A stretch of 64,000 nucleotides of DNA from Lysobacter arseniciresistens ZS79 (GTDB lineage: Bacteria > Pseudomonadota > Gammaproteobacteria > Xanthomonadales > Xanthomonadaceae), in contig NZ_AVPT01000008.1 of NCBI RefSeq assembly GCF_000768335.1, positions 1 through 64,000 on the forward strand, written 5' to 3'. The notes under the pieces are model-generated. The model was not told where the DNA came from. It made no database searches and was given only the letters and a program-made list of their open reading frames with translations. The position numbers and the translations under genes are program-made. Positions within the stretch are counted from its first letter, which is position 1. Every line of letters starts with the position of its first letter. Below are positions 48,606-56,569 of this stretch, in pieces.

Positions 48606-49318
48606 CCGCGATGTATCAGACCGATTCACCTGTAGGCCAACAGACCATCATCACGTGCCGCATTGCCGGCATCAGAACGTACAGTGGCTCAGTCAGGATT
48701 CCTCTGGAGCAGGGCGCTCGGATTGAAAGGGCCGTGGCGGCAGTCCGCGTTCTCGCCGATCAGTTCGACGGATGCCGTATTGACGCAGTACCTCAGTACG
48801 CCGACGACGCAATCCTGATAGCCGTCCAACCGAAGGCACCTGCCGGCAGCGCGATTGATCCACACCTGTTTGGCGCATTCATGCGCAATGTTGCGGAGTA
48901 CCTGGATGCCACTCGCGAAGGCCGCACGCCCCATCTTGGCCCTGGATCAGATGACGGATCGGAGTCCAACATCCCCGCAACCTGCAAAGCGTTGCAGGGG
49001 TGCGGCACCCTCGATCTCGCCGTTGGGGGCCGTCCGCCCATAACGCTCAAGTGCCAGAGCAAATCCACTTCTGACGCAGCGCCTCCAGTTGCGCAGGAGG
49101 TGCATCGCGTGGAGGACGTCGTTCTGGTGTCCCACGATCACGGAAGATTTCTGATCTCTGCCGATCAAGCAACAGGCCTACGGTTGGGGGACCACATCAC
49201 ACTGGACGACCTCCGCACCATGACGCAGATTCGCCGAGCGCGCGGCATATTGGTTCATGGATCTACGGCCCAGTGTCAGCTGTTCCCACCTGAGCCGAGC
49301 GTGGATGCGGCGGACTGA
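48602..49318 (+). CDS. Unknown protein, second of a linked pair
   Basis: A 238-residue soluble protein of unknown family, coupled to the previous gene (ATGA). It has an N-terminal alpha/beta part (QQTIITCRIAGIRTYSGSVR, ARIERAVAAVRVLADQF), a central segment with CKALQGCGTLDLAVGGRP, and a C-terminal beta domain (VHRVEDVVLVSHDHGRFLIS, LRLGDHITLDDL) resembling the end of its partner. Its 3' end overlaps the 3' end of the opposite-strand recombinase gene by 56 bases, so the two ends have evolved together. No catalytic motif recognised. Confidence 0.6.
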   Translation: MTAMYQTDSPVGQQTIITCRIAGIRTYSGSVRIPLEQGARIERAVAAVRVLADQFDGCRIDAVPQYADDAILIAVQPKAPAGSAIDPHLFGAFMRNVAEYLDATREGRTPHLGPGSDDGSESNIPATCKALQGCGTLDLAVGGRPPITLKCQSKSTSDAAPPVAQEVHRVEDVVLVSHDHGRFLISADQATGLRLGDHITLDDLRTMTQIRRARGILVHGSTAQCQLFPPEPSVDAAD

Positions 49319-52300
49319 ACGCGGAGGCCACCCCTAAGGCACCCAAGCGACTTGCGATCCACGCAGTCGCAATGGCACGCCTGACCACGCCGTCCAGTCG
49401 CGTCTCATTCCCGAAATCAGCTAGATCGTCAGTGTTGCGGCGACATGCCCGGAGCTTGGCGTGGGCATGGCCCATATTCGTGACCTCCAACCTGATTCGC
49501 GTTGGAGCGACCTGCTCCCACATGCGAACGAACCCATACAAAGCCGAGGTCTCGCCCACGATTCCATCGCGATCGACGGCGCTCATGGTTTCGACCATGG
49601 ATTCGAGCAGCTGAAGGGCCCCCTCCCGCTCATCGCCGAGGAGAGTATCGAACCATGCGAAGAACGCATCCAGCAAGGCACTATCTTGGCGCTTCAATAC
49701 GCGCAACGGCCCGTCTAATAACTCGCGGGTTTCCCGGTCCCGGAATAGGGCTCTCCCCATCCGTCGCTCGACGATGGACACGTGTCGCCGTATCGCCGTG
49801 ACGTCTGCCGCTGTGGCGCCGTACACGCGGGCCGCTGATTCCAACCCTCCCAAGCGGTCGGCCATGCGGAACAGCGCGTCGAGTTCGTGACTGGTCCATT
49901 GGGTCCGAACAGTCGCGCCAACCGGATCCGTCGGCGCCGGAGCCAAAGGAACCTGCCGCGTTGTACGTACGTGGGCAAGCCACGCCAAAGCCGGAGCCAA
50001 ATGTTTGGTCTGCTGGGTGATCTTGTCGACGGCCGGCAGGCTCACGCCCATGGCGAACGCGACTTCACGTCGATGCATGTACGTATCGGCCAGTGCGCGG
50101 TCCTGCCTCGATCGCATCAACCACGGCAGGTGCAGATAACTCCGAATGGTGGTCCGCCAATCCACATGACCTAAAGTGACAACCCGTTCCATGAGGTCGC
50201 GCGGCAGGACCACTTGGGGACCCGGCGGCGTCGGTACAGCGATACCACAGCCCTGCAACCAGACCGAATCGACATCGTCCAGAAACAAGGGCATGGTGCG
50301 CTCGAACGCTACCAGGTGCCGCAACCGGTGCAGCCGTTCGCGGCCACGCGACGTAACTTCGCGGACGAGTTCAACACAGGTACGCGCGATCGCGTCCCTG
50401 CCCTCCACAGCCATCGGCTCCCCGGCCGGAGAGAAAATGTATGCCCGCGCTCGCTGCCACGGCGCGCTGCGCAGGCCGTCAATGCCTATCCATTCGAGCG
50501 TGTGGCTGACGCCTCGCTGACGAGGGCTATCAAACAGCAAGGTACGGCGCGCTGCCGCAGTTTTGAGCCTGCGCGATCGATTACGTCGTACACGGATGCC
50601 TGCCTGCTCGCCCACGGACCAAACATCCCCGAGCCGCAACCCGAGTATTTCCGCGCGGCGCGCGCCACCCCATGCATACAGGGGCATTGCAACCGCTGCC
50701 TGTCGATACACCCTGACATCCTCTGGCGTGCGACCCGTACCGTCGCGTGCCCGCGCGAGGGCGTTGTCGAGAATGGCCACACGCTCCTGCGGCAGGATGA
50801 GCCGTGCATCCACCGACTGCGTGCTGTTGCGTAGATGGGACCGGACCTCATCAAGGTCGGCGTCGGGCATGTCGAAATGCCGCTGGCTGCAGCGGTGAAA
50901 CTCCAGGATCGCCGATGCAGCCTGCGTGCGATTGCTGCCCCCGGCCAGAATTGCTGCTTGGTAGGTCTCGCTCAAATCGACGTCATCGAGGTCCGCCAGC
51001 GAGCTGTTCCCGAGCAGCTCGACCAGCGTTCCACCGATTCTTGTGAGATAGGTATTTACAGTCTTATCCGCGGGGTTCCGTTGGGCGGCCGTTCCCTCTA
51101 CCAGCATCTGACGTGTCCACATGGCCAGCATTCTGACGACCGGCCGCAGGACCGTCTCGGGTCGCGACTGCGCCAGCAGCGCATCCACTTCGGCAATCAC
51201 TTGGCGCCGCGTCCCTGCTTGGAACAACTGGCTCGCAGGAACCGTTACCTGCGTCAGCGGTAAGGCGAGCGTGGCGCCGGTACTGGGCAGCGTCCGGCAC
51301 AGGGCCAGATACTGCGACCGCGCATTCGCTCTGGCACCGATCACAGACGGAAGGGGGCCTGCGGACCCGGCATCGGCGTCGGCATCCCCGTCAAGCTCCA
51401 TCCGCGGAATGGTTCCCACGGGATCCCCATCAATCAGCGCCAATTGGTCGGTGATGCATGCGTTGGTGGCTCCCGATTTGGTGCCTAGCGCAAATCGGGC
51501 AGCCGGTGAAAGCTCGAAGCGATTCGCCACGCCAACGGTCTCGCACAACATGACCAGCAGTTCCGGTGGCCGTGGTCGGCCGATCGGAAGCTCCCAATCG
51601 GGGAGGAATTCTGCCAGCGCCGCACTGAGCGTCTTGCGATCAGGCATTGACTGCCCGACGTACCGCCGGGCCAGGCGCGCCAATGCAACTGCCGCTAGAT
51701 TCCGCAGGGCCACGACCTGCTCGGGTCGATCACCCCACGGCACCAAGACCACATCGGACAGATTGGCCGGTCCCTTACAGGACTCCCTGTGCCGGATCAC
51801 CCCCTCGATTTGGTCGGGGTCATCCAGATACCCAAAAACCGCCAGGACGTAGGCCACGCGTGCGCAAGCGCGGGGGAAGTCCCGCCAATCACCAGGGCCG
51901 GCGGAGCCCAACGCCGCGGCGTGGCGGCGCAGTGCGTCAACCTGCCGAACCGCGTGCATCATCCCGGGTACAAAAGCGTTGTCGAGCGGACGCCGGAACG
52001 TCCCCAGCGCTCCCGGATCCTGGCCTGTGATTCCCAGCCACTTGTTGACGCGGTGCAGAACTCGACGCAACGCACGCGACCGGGCGATTCCAAGGGCCAC
52101 ATCATCGTCTGCCGCCTCGAACAGAGTGTCCCGCAGTGCCTCGGCTTCCTCGAGTTGCAGCGGCTGGACCGCCCGTCCCTCGACCTGATCCCGATAAGCC
52201 TTGTCGATCCTGCGCTCGATCAAGATGGGGTGCGACAGCACGTCCTGCTCGGCCTGCCGCCGATAAATCGCAGTCTCTGCCAACTGCCCCTTGCGCCATT

Positions 52301-54758
52301 GGCGGACCTGAGCCCGAGCATCGGCCTGATGATCGGCGACGACGGTGCTCCAGCTCTGCAACGGAGGCAAATCGCGGATGCCTTTCGCATCGGCGTTTGT
52401 CGGGAGTCCCGACCGGACACGCCAGCCCATGCTCCGCGCCAATGCTTCCAGGTGCGGCGCGATCATCGTGATCGCCGCTGCCGGAGCGGTCGGGCTGGCA
52501 TTCGAGAACGGATACCCTACCGCCTCCAGGTGACCGAGCTGCACCGAGGCCCATTCCGGCGATAAGCCCGCTTCCACACCACGCGTCCGTATCCAGACCC
52601 GGCCCCAGTTCAAGGGCTGCTCCGTCCATTCCTCCGGCAAAGTCCTGCGCCAAGTGGCCATCGTCAGCGGCGTAGGATTGGCATCCTTGTCAATGCCGAA
52701 CAGCAACGGCTTACGGCCAGCGAGCACAGCGCGAACATGAGACTCCAGCCGGGGCTGGATCGCGACCAGTCCATGTAGGTGTTCCAGATACTTGGTGATC
52801 TGCCGGACCAGACATGGTGCCAATGCCGCAAACCTGGGGTCGTGGGCGGCGTCATGGACCTTGTCCCGGAACAGGGCCATGCCTCCATCGGGTCCAAGGT
52901 AGACCTCGCCCACAGTCAACGCGAATAGTGCGTCGACCGGACGATGTCCGGCCACCACCAGGAACATGCAAGCGGTGTGCGTGACCATGGCCTCGTGAAC
53001 GGTCCGCCACTCTCCATCGTTCCGCCGAACAGCCATGCGTTTGTTTAGTACGCCTCCCGAGCCCGCAGCCAGACGCCGGGCACGGATGACTTCAGGGAGG
53101 CTGGCAGCTCCGGTTCGGGTGGGGCTGACGAACCCAGTTGGGATTGCCAGTCCGATCTGCAGCAATGACTGTAGGAAGGACCAATAGCCCTGAGCTACGT
53201 CACGTTGGCGTGGCGCGTAGTAATGCAGAGGAGCGTCGGACTGTCCAAGCGAATCCGCACAGATGAGTTGGGTCAACGCGACGTCACGGGTCTGCTCGTA
53301 GACGTGCACGGCACAGGATCGCCGTACCTGGCCTGCGGTGAACCGGAACCCGGCCTTGTCAGCAACATGGCGTGCGGCTCTGCGCAGAACTGTCGCCAAG
53401 GTGGCGCTGTCATCGGTCGCCAGCCGTTCGAACACCGCCACATGGGACCTGATCACATGCATGACAGCAGGCGCCAGTGGTAGCCGGAATGACGCATCCA
53501 CGGATTCGAAGTGGTGCGCCGACTCGAGGGATGGCTCAAAAAAACCAGTGGCGCCTGAGTGATCTTCGGGCAGCACTCGCCAGAACACATCCATTTCCAG
53601 ATAGCCCTTATGCAGTGACAGCGTGCAGGTTCCTGATGGACGGGCGCGTGCCGAAGTACCCGTCAACCGGATTGCAGCCAGCGTGCGGACCGTGCGGCCG
53701 GTAAGTGCCTGCAACAACAACCCAACCATTCCCAGTGCCAAATCTTCCGTGGTTTCCGGGGAATCCAATTCATCCAGCAGCACACGCACGACACGGCGGA
53801 ACTGCTCTAACGGCAGCACCTCCGCGTGGTGGGTCAACAGCAGGAAGTTGACGCTCCAGATCGCCTGCTGCGCTTGGTATCTGGCCAGACGCCGCGCATC
53901 CGGGTTGGCACGTCGCTCCGGGATGGTGACGACAAAGTTTGGGATTGTGGCTTCGCTAGGTGGCTCTCCCGGCTCCAAGTCCGGAGTACCGACGCAGGAG
54001 CGGGGTACTTTCCGACGGATCGGCCCGGCCGGCCGATCTGGTTCGCCCTCTTCCTCCCCATCCTCAGCTTGAGATGGACGGATCGCCTGAGCTTCTGGCG
54101 GCTTCGGAGCGACAGGGCTTGAGTCATGTGCATGAGCCAGCTCGGGCCTGAAGTGGCGGGCCCACACTTCCTCGAGCCCGGACAGGCCACAGGTCTCCAG
54201 GATCAGCGAAGCATCTATGAAGTCCTGCAGCGTCGTGGCCGCACCCAACCTCGGCAACAGGGAGACTACGGGGGACTCCGCGCCTTGGTGTCGATCATGT
54301 TCCGTCACCTCGCGGATCGCGGCAGCGAGACCCTCCAAAGCTGTTCGCCTGGGCTTCCCGTCCCGATTCCAGCGCAAGCTGCAGATCAACAATGTGGCAC
54401 GCAGGGACTCGGGCCCCGGCGCCGGGGCCGGCTCCTTCCCGATCAGAGCACGCGTGAGACGGAACCCGCCGGTCAGATCCCTGGGGTTTGCCTGTTGGAT
54501 GCGACCTTGCGTTGAGACGAGTCGCCCGTCCATCTCGGCGACAACCTCCCCGAGCCCGGAGATGCCGAGGGCGGCCTCGAACCAGACAACTGAATTGGCA
54601 ATTCGGGTAACGGCCCGCACCAACGGGAGCGCATGTGCCCGAGTAGGTATCGGATAGACGGTCACCAGATCATGCAGCAGTCGACTGGCGCCGGGCGTCA
54701 TTTCGCCAAGTGCCTGGAGCAGGTCGCTGGGAGTGACGCGATGCAGTGCTGGGGTCAA
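49263..54758 (-). CDS. Giant protein with three tyrosine-recombinase-like modules
   Basis: One uninterrupted frame of 1,831 residues, start TTG at 54758 (frame open to 54792; no better initiator nearby). I see three integrase-like regions. Module A, about 335-525: Arg355, then RRSCAVHVYEQ (Arg479, with Gly476 where His is expected) and LGQSDAPLHYYAP (Gln506 for His, Tyr513/514). Module B, about 590-755: GHRPVDALFAL (Arg605), NWGRVWIR (Asn717 for His, Arg720), LGHLEAVGYPF (His743, Tyr749). Module C, about 1205-1545: core-binding helices, GGARRAEILGLRLGDV (Arg1367), HRLRH (His1477, Arg1480), LGHVDWRTTIRSYLHL (His1531, Tyr1541), a full catalytic set. A 285-residue tail follows, and a 60-residue acidic/Pro linker lies near 205-265. 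Only C looks active. It is probably the enzyme that integrates the island. Confidence 0.72.
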   Translation of the reverse strand: MTPALHRVTPSDLLQALGEMTPGASRLLHDLVTVYPIPTRAHALPLVRAVTRIANSVVWFEAALGISGLGEVVAEMDGRLVSTQGRIQQANPRDLTGGFRLTRALIGKEPAPAPGPESLRATLLICSLRWNRDGKPRRTALEGLAAAIREVTEHDRHQGAESPVVSLLPRLGAATTLQDFIDASLILETCGLSGLEEVWARHFRPELAHAHDSSPVAPKPPEAQAIRPSQAEDGEEEGEPDRPAGPIRRKVPRSCVGTPDLEPGEPPSEATIPNFVVTIPERRANPDARRLARYQAQQAIWSVNFLLLTHHAEVLPLEQFRRVVRVLLDELDSPETTEDLALGMVGLLLQALTGRTVRTLAAIRLTGTSARARPSGTCTLSLHKGYLEMDVFWRVLPEDHSGATGFFEPSLESAHHFESVDASFRLPLAPAVMHVIRSHVAVFERLATDDSATLATVLRRAARHVADKAGFRFTAGQVRRSCAVHVYEQTRDVALTQLICADSLGQSDAPLHYYAPRQRDVAQGYWSFLQSLLQIGLAIPTGFVSPTRTGAASLPEVIRARRLAAGSGGVLNKRMAVRRNDGEWRTVHEAMVTHTACMFLVVAGHRPVDALFALTVGEVYLGPDGGMALFRDKVHDAAHDPRFAALAPCLVRQITKYLEHLHGLVAIQPRLESHVRAVLAGRKPLLFGIDKDANPTPLTMATWRRTLPEEWTEQPLNWGRVWIRTRGVEAGLSPEWASVQLGHLEAVGYPFSNASPTAPAAAITMIAPHLEALARSMGWRVRSGLPTNADAKGIRDLPPLQSWSTVVADHQADARAQVRQWRKGQLAETAIYRRQAEQDVLSHPILIERRIDKAYRDQVEGRAVQPLQLEEAEALRDTLFEAADDDVALGIARSRALRRVLHRVNKWLGITGQDPGALGTFRRPLDNAFVPGMMHAVRQVDALRRHAAALGSAGPGDWRDFPRACARVAYVLAVFGYLDDPDQIEGVIRHRESCKGPANLSDVVLVPWGDRPEQVVALRNLAAVALARLARRYVGQSMPDRKTLSAALAEFLPDWELPIGRPRPPELLVMLCETVGVANRFELSPAARFALGTKSGATNACITDQLALIDGDPVGTIPRMELDGDADADAGSAGPLPSVIGARANARSQYLALCRTLPSTGATLALPLTQVTVPASQLFQAGTRRQVIAEVDALLAQSRPETVLRPVVRMLAMWTRQMLVEGTAAQRNPADKTVNTYLTRIGGTLVELLGNSSLADLDDVDLSETYQAAILAGGSNRTQAASAILEFHRCSQRHFDMPDADLDEVRSHLRNSTQSVDARLILPQERVAILDNALARARDGTGRTPEDVRVYRQAAVAMPLYAWGGARRAEILGLRLGDVWSVGEQAGIRVRRNRSRRLKTAAARRTLLFDSPRQRGVSHTLEWIGIDGLRSAPWQRARAYIFSPAGEPMAVEGRDAIARTCVELVREVTSRGRERLHRLRHLVAFERTMPLFLDDVDSVWLQGCGIAVPTPPGPQVVLPRDLMERVVTLGHVDWRTTIRSYLHLPWLMRSRQDRALADTYMHRREVAFAMGVSLPAVDKITQQTKHLAPALAWLAHVRTTRQVPLAPAPTDPVGATVRTQWTSHELDALFRMADRLGGLESAARVYGATAADVTAIRRHVSIVERRMGRALFRDRETRELLDGPLRVLKRQDSALLDAFFAWFDTLLGDEREGALQLLESMVETMSAVDRDGIVGETSALYGFVRMWEQVAPTRIRLEVTNMGHAHAKLRACRRNTDDLADFGNETRLDGVVRRAIATAWIASRLGALGVASAFSPPHPRSAQVGTADTGP

Positions 54759-54787
54759 AGCGGCCGATGCTGTCGTGACTGTACCGC

Positions 54788-54918
54788 GTCAACTTCTTAT
54801 ACTTTTAATGCACCGTCAACTACCTAATCACCCTTGGCCGCAACATTCGTCTCAAGAAGTCGTACTCTTTTATGTTGTTGATTAGAGTGATTTTTCTATA
54901 CAAGATCTAGATCTTGTA
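54788..54918. promoter_or_regulatory. AT-rich control region with direct repeats and a perfect 20-base palindrome
   Basis: The region upstream of the giant recombinase gene is clearly richer in A+T than its surroundings. It holds GTCAACT twice (54788-54794 and 54815-54821) and, at 54899-54918, a perfect 20-base palindrome made of the half-site TACAAGATCT and its complement. Such a site can be an operator or a recombinase crossover site with inverted binding arms. Position between the recombinase and the island border suits either. Confidence 0.6.
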
Positions 54919-54964
54919 CTTTTTACCTAACGCTGCTTCCTCTCTCTCATAATGCTACCGCAAG

Positions 54965-54985
54965 CCCGCGATTCCGCGGGTTTTT
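54965..54985 (+). terminator. Orphan rho-independent terminator, plus strand
   Basis: Stem CCCGCG/CGCGGG (54965-54970, 54975-54980) with loop ATTC, followed by five T residues. It reads as a terminator for plus-strand transcription, yet no plus-strand gene ends before it within 5.6 kb. It probably belonged to a chromosomal gene that the island separated from it, or to a small RNA I cannot identify. Confidence 0.75.
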
Positions 54986-54989
54986 CTGT

Positions 54990-55010
54990 GCCCGTGCCGA
55001 AGGCGCCGGG
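54990..55010 (-). terminator. fdxA terminator hairpin with UUCG tetraloop
   Basis: Directly after the fdxA stop the minus strand forms CCCGGCGCC-TTCG-GCACGGG, a GC-rich hairpin closed by a C(UUCG)G tetraloop, one of the most stable RNA loops. There is no T-run, common for terminators in high-G+C genomes. Confidence 0.55.
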
Positions 55011-55373
55011 CTACTTTTCGGAGCCCGGTTCGGGGTCCGGCACCACCGCATCGCGGATCAGCAGCGCCAGCTTGTTCGGCACGCCGTCCCACTTGCCCGC
55101 GTCCGGCATCGCCGGGATCTTCCGGGTGATCACCGGCCACAGCGGCGCCAGTTCGGCGTTGATCTCGATGAAGGGTTCCTGGCCGGCGGGGACGTCCCCT
55201 TCCGGGTAGATCGCACCGACCGGACACTCGTCGACGCACAGCGTGCAGTCGATGCACTCGACGGGGTCGATGACGAGGAAGTTGGGGCCTTCGTGGAAGC
55301 AGTCGACCGGGCACACCTCGACGCAGTCGGTGTGCTTGCAGTTGATGCAGTTTTCGGTGACGACGTGGGTCAT
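55011..55373 (-). CDS. fdxA: Seven-iron ferredoxin FdxA
   Basis: A 120-residue ferredoxin of the 3Fe-4S/4Fe-4S type. The cluster motifs are [17 protein letters not shown] and [16 protein letters not shown], followed by the family tail with [10 protein letters not shown] and a short acidic end. It carries electrons in the cytoplasm. I start at 55373 ([12 protein letters not shown]), the normal family start; an ATG at 55388 would add five residues. The gene is divergent from the azurin gene and probably the first chromosomal gene beyond the island. Confidence 0.93.
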   Translation of the reverse strand: MTHVVTENCINCKHTDCVEVCPVDCFHEGPNFLVIDPVECIDCTLCVDECPVGAIYPEGDVPAGQEPFIEINAELAPLWPVITRKIPAMPDAGKWDGVPNKLALLIRDAVVPDPEPGSEK

Positions 55374-55436
55374 GGGGGTGTCGTCCATTGCTTTTCTGAA
55401 CGGTACCCATGGTCGGTGCGGCGAGGTGGTGCGGCC

Positions 55437-55450
55437 CTGATCTGGATCAA
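55437..55450 (+). promoter_or_regulatory. Fnr-type box upstream of azurin
   Basis: CTGAT-CTGG-ATCAA, one mismatch from the Fnr consensus TTGAT-N4-ATCAA, centred 74.5 bases before the azurin ATG. With a class II site at -41.5 the transcript would start near 55485, leaving a normal leader. The same 14-base sequence occurs ahead of nnrS. Confidence 0.75.
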
Positions 55451-55517
55451 GTCGCGCCGGAGCGCGCGGCGCGAGACTGCGCCCGACGAAACAAACCAAC
55501 CCACTGGAGCAAGAACC

Positions 55518-55988
55518 ATGATCCGCAAGCTTTCCCTCGCCGCCGTCCTGGGTGCCGTGGCCGTGCCGGCCATGCTGCTGTCCGCACCGGCAATGGCAGC
55601 AGACTGCAGCGCGACGGTCGAGAGCACCGACGCGATGAAGTTCACCACCAGCAGCCTGGTGGTGCCGAAGTCCTGCAAGGACTTCACCGTCACCCTCAAG
55701 CACACCGGCAAGCTGCCCAAGACCGTGATGGGCCACAACTTCGTGGTCGGCAAGGCGTCCGACATCGCCGGCATCAACACCGACGGCATGAAGGCCGGCG
55801 CCGCGGCCAACTACGTCAAGGCCGGCGACGCGCGCGTGATCGCCGCCAGCAAGGTCGTCGGTGGCGGCGAGTCGACCACGGTCAATATCCCGGTCGCCAA
55901 GCTCAAGGCCGGCGAGCAGTACAACTTCGTATGCACCTTCCCGGGCCACTCGTCCATCATGAAGGGCACGCTGACGCTGGGCGGCTGA
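55518..55988 (+). CDS. azu: Azurin (blue copper electron carrier)
   Basis: A 156-residue precursor with a signal peptide ending APAMAA and a cupredoxin domain. Type-1 copper ligands are the His in VMGHNFV, the Cys and His in [10 protein letters not shown] and the axial Met in IMKG. The N-terminal disulphide cysteines ([14 protein letters not shown]) are present. Azurin passes electrons to periplasmic nitrite or peroxide reductases. The start has GGAG upstream; an Fnr-type box lies 74 bases ahead. It is the first gene of the anaerobic block. Confidence 0.94.
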   Translation: MIRKLSLAAVLGAVAVPAMLLSAPAMAADCSATVESTDAMKFTTSSLVVPKSCKDFTVTLKHTGKLPKTVMGHNFVVGKASDIAGINTDGMKAGAAANYVKAGDARVIAASKVVGGGESTTVNIPVAKLKAGEQYNFVCTFPGHSSIMKGTLTLGG

Positions 55989-56099
55989 ACCTCCCCGGCA
56001 CCGGCCAGCAGGCCGGCAGCGGCGGCCGCCGATGCGATCCATCGGCGAGCCGCCGCGTTCGTTTTACGGATACCCGCATCACCGACCGGAGCACGCCCG

Positions 56100-56525
56100 A
56101 TGGCCGCCGCCCACACCCTGACCGAAGCCGACCTGGTCGCACTGGTCGACCGCTTCTACGAGAAGGTCCAGCGCGACCCGGAACTGGGGCCGGTGTTCAA
56201 CCCGGTGGTGCACGACTGGGTCGAGCACAAGGCGACGCTGGTCGACTTCTGGTCGTCGGTGGTGCTGCGCACCGGGCGCTACCGCGGCAACCCGATGGCG
56301 ATGCACCGCCCGCATCCGATCGACGCGGAACACTTCGACCACTGGCTTGCGCTGTGGCGCGAGACCGCGCTCGAAGTCACCGGCGAGGACAACGCGGCGG
56401 TGCTGTGCGACTTCGCCAACCGGATCGCCGGCAGCCTCAAGTACGGGCTGGGGCTGGACGGCCGGCGGCGCCCGCTCGGGTTGCCGATCGCGCCCGGCGG
56501 CGCTGAACCATCCGGGCGGAATTGA
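56100..56525 (+). CDS. Group III truncated hemoglobin
   Basis: A 141-residue truncated hemoglobin of group III type. Conserved segments are RFYEKVQRDPELGPVFNPVV, then FWSSVVLRTGRYRGNPMAMH, with the proximal-histidine region HFDHWLALWRETA. These proteins bind O2 or NO and some act in NO dioxygenation or sensing. GGAG precedes the ATG. The stop codon TGA forms part of the Fnr-type box of the next gene, hemN, so the two are tightly packed. Neighbours (norB, nnrS) support a role in NO handling. Confidence 0.9.
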   Translation: MAAAHTLTEADLVALVDRFYEKVQRDPELGPVFNPVVHDWVEHKATLVDFWSSVVLRTGRYRGNPMAMHRPHPIDAEHFDHWLALWRETALEVTGEDNAAVLCDFANRIAGSLKYGLGLDGRRRPLGLPIAPGGAEPSGRN

Positions 56526-56535
56526 CTGCGGTCAA
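56522..56535 (+). promoter_or_regulatory. Fnr/Anr-type box upstream of hemN
   Basis: TTGAC-TGCG-GTCAA, a perfect 5+5 palindrome of the Fnr/Anr type. It overlaps the stop codon of the hemoglobin gene. Its centre is exactly 41.5 bases before the hemN ATG, the class II activation distance, so the ATG would be the first base of the message. No Shine-Dalgarno sequence stands before the ATG. Confidence 0.78.
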
Positions 56536-56569
56536 GGCGGGGCTCCGCGGGCGGCCATAGCCTCTCCAC

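Noticed and set aside
54780-55010. tRNA or tmRNA 3' end as integration target
   Set aside because: No CCA-ended acceptor stem or T-arm sequence is present next to the terminator.
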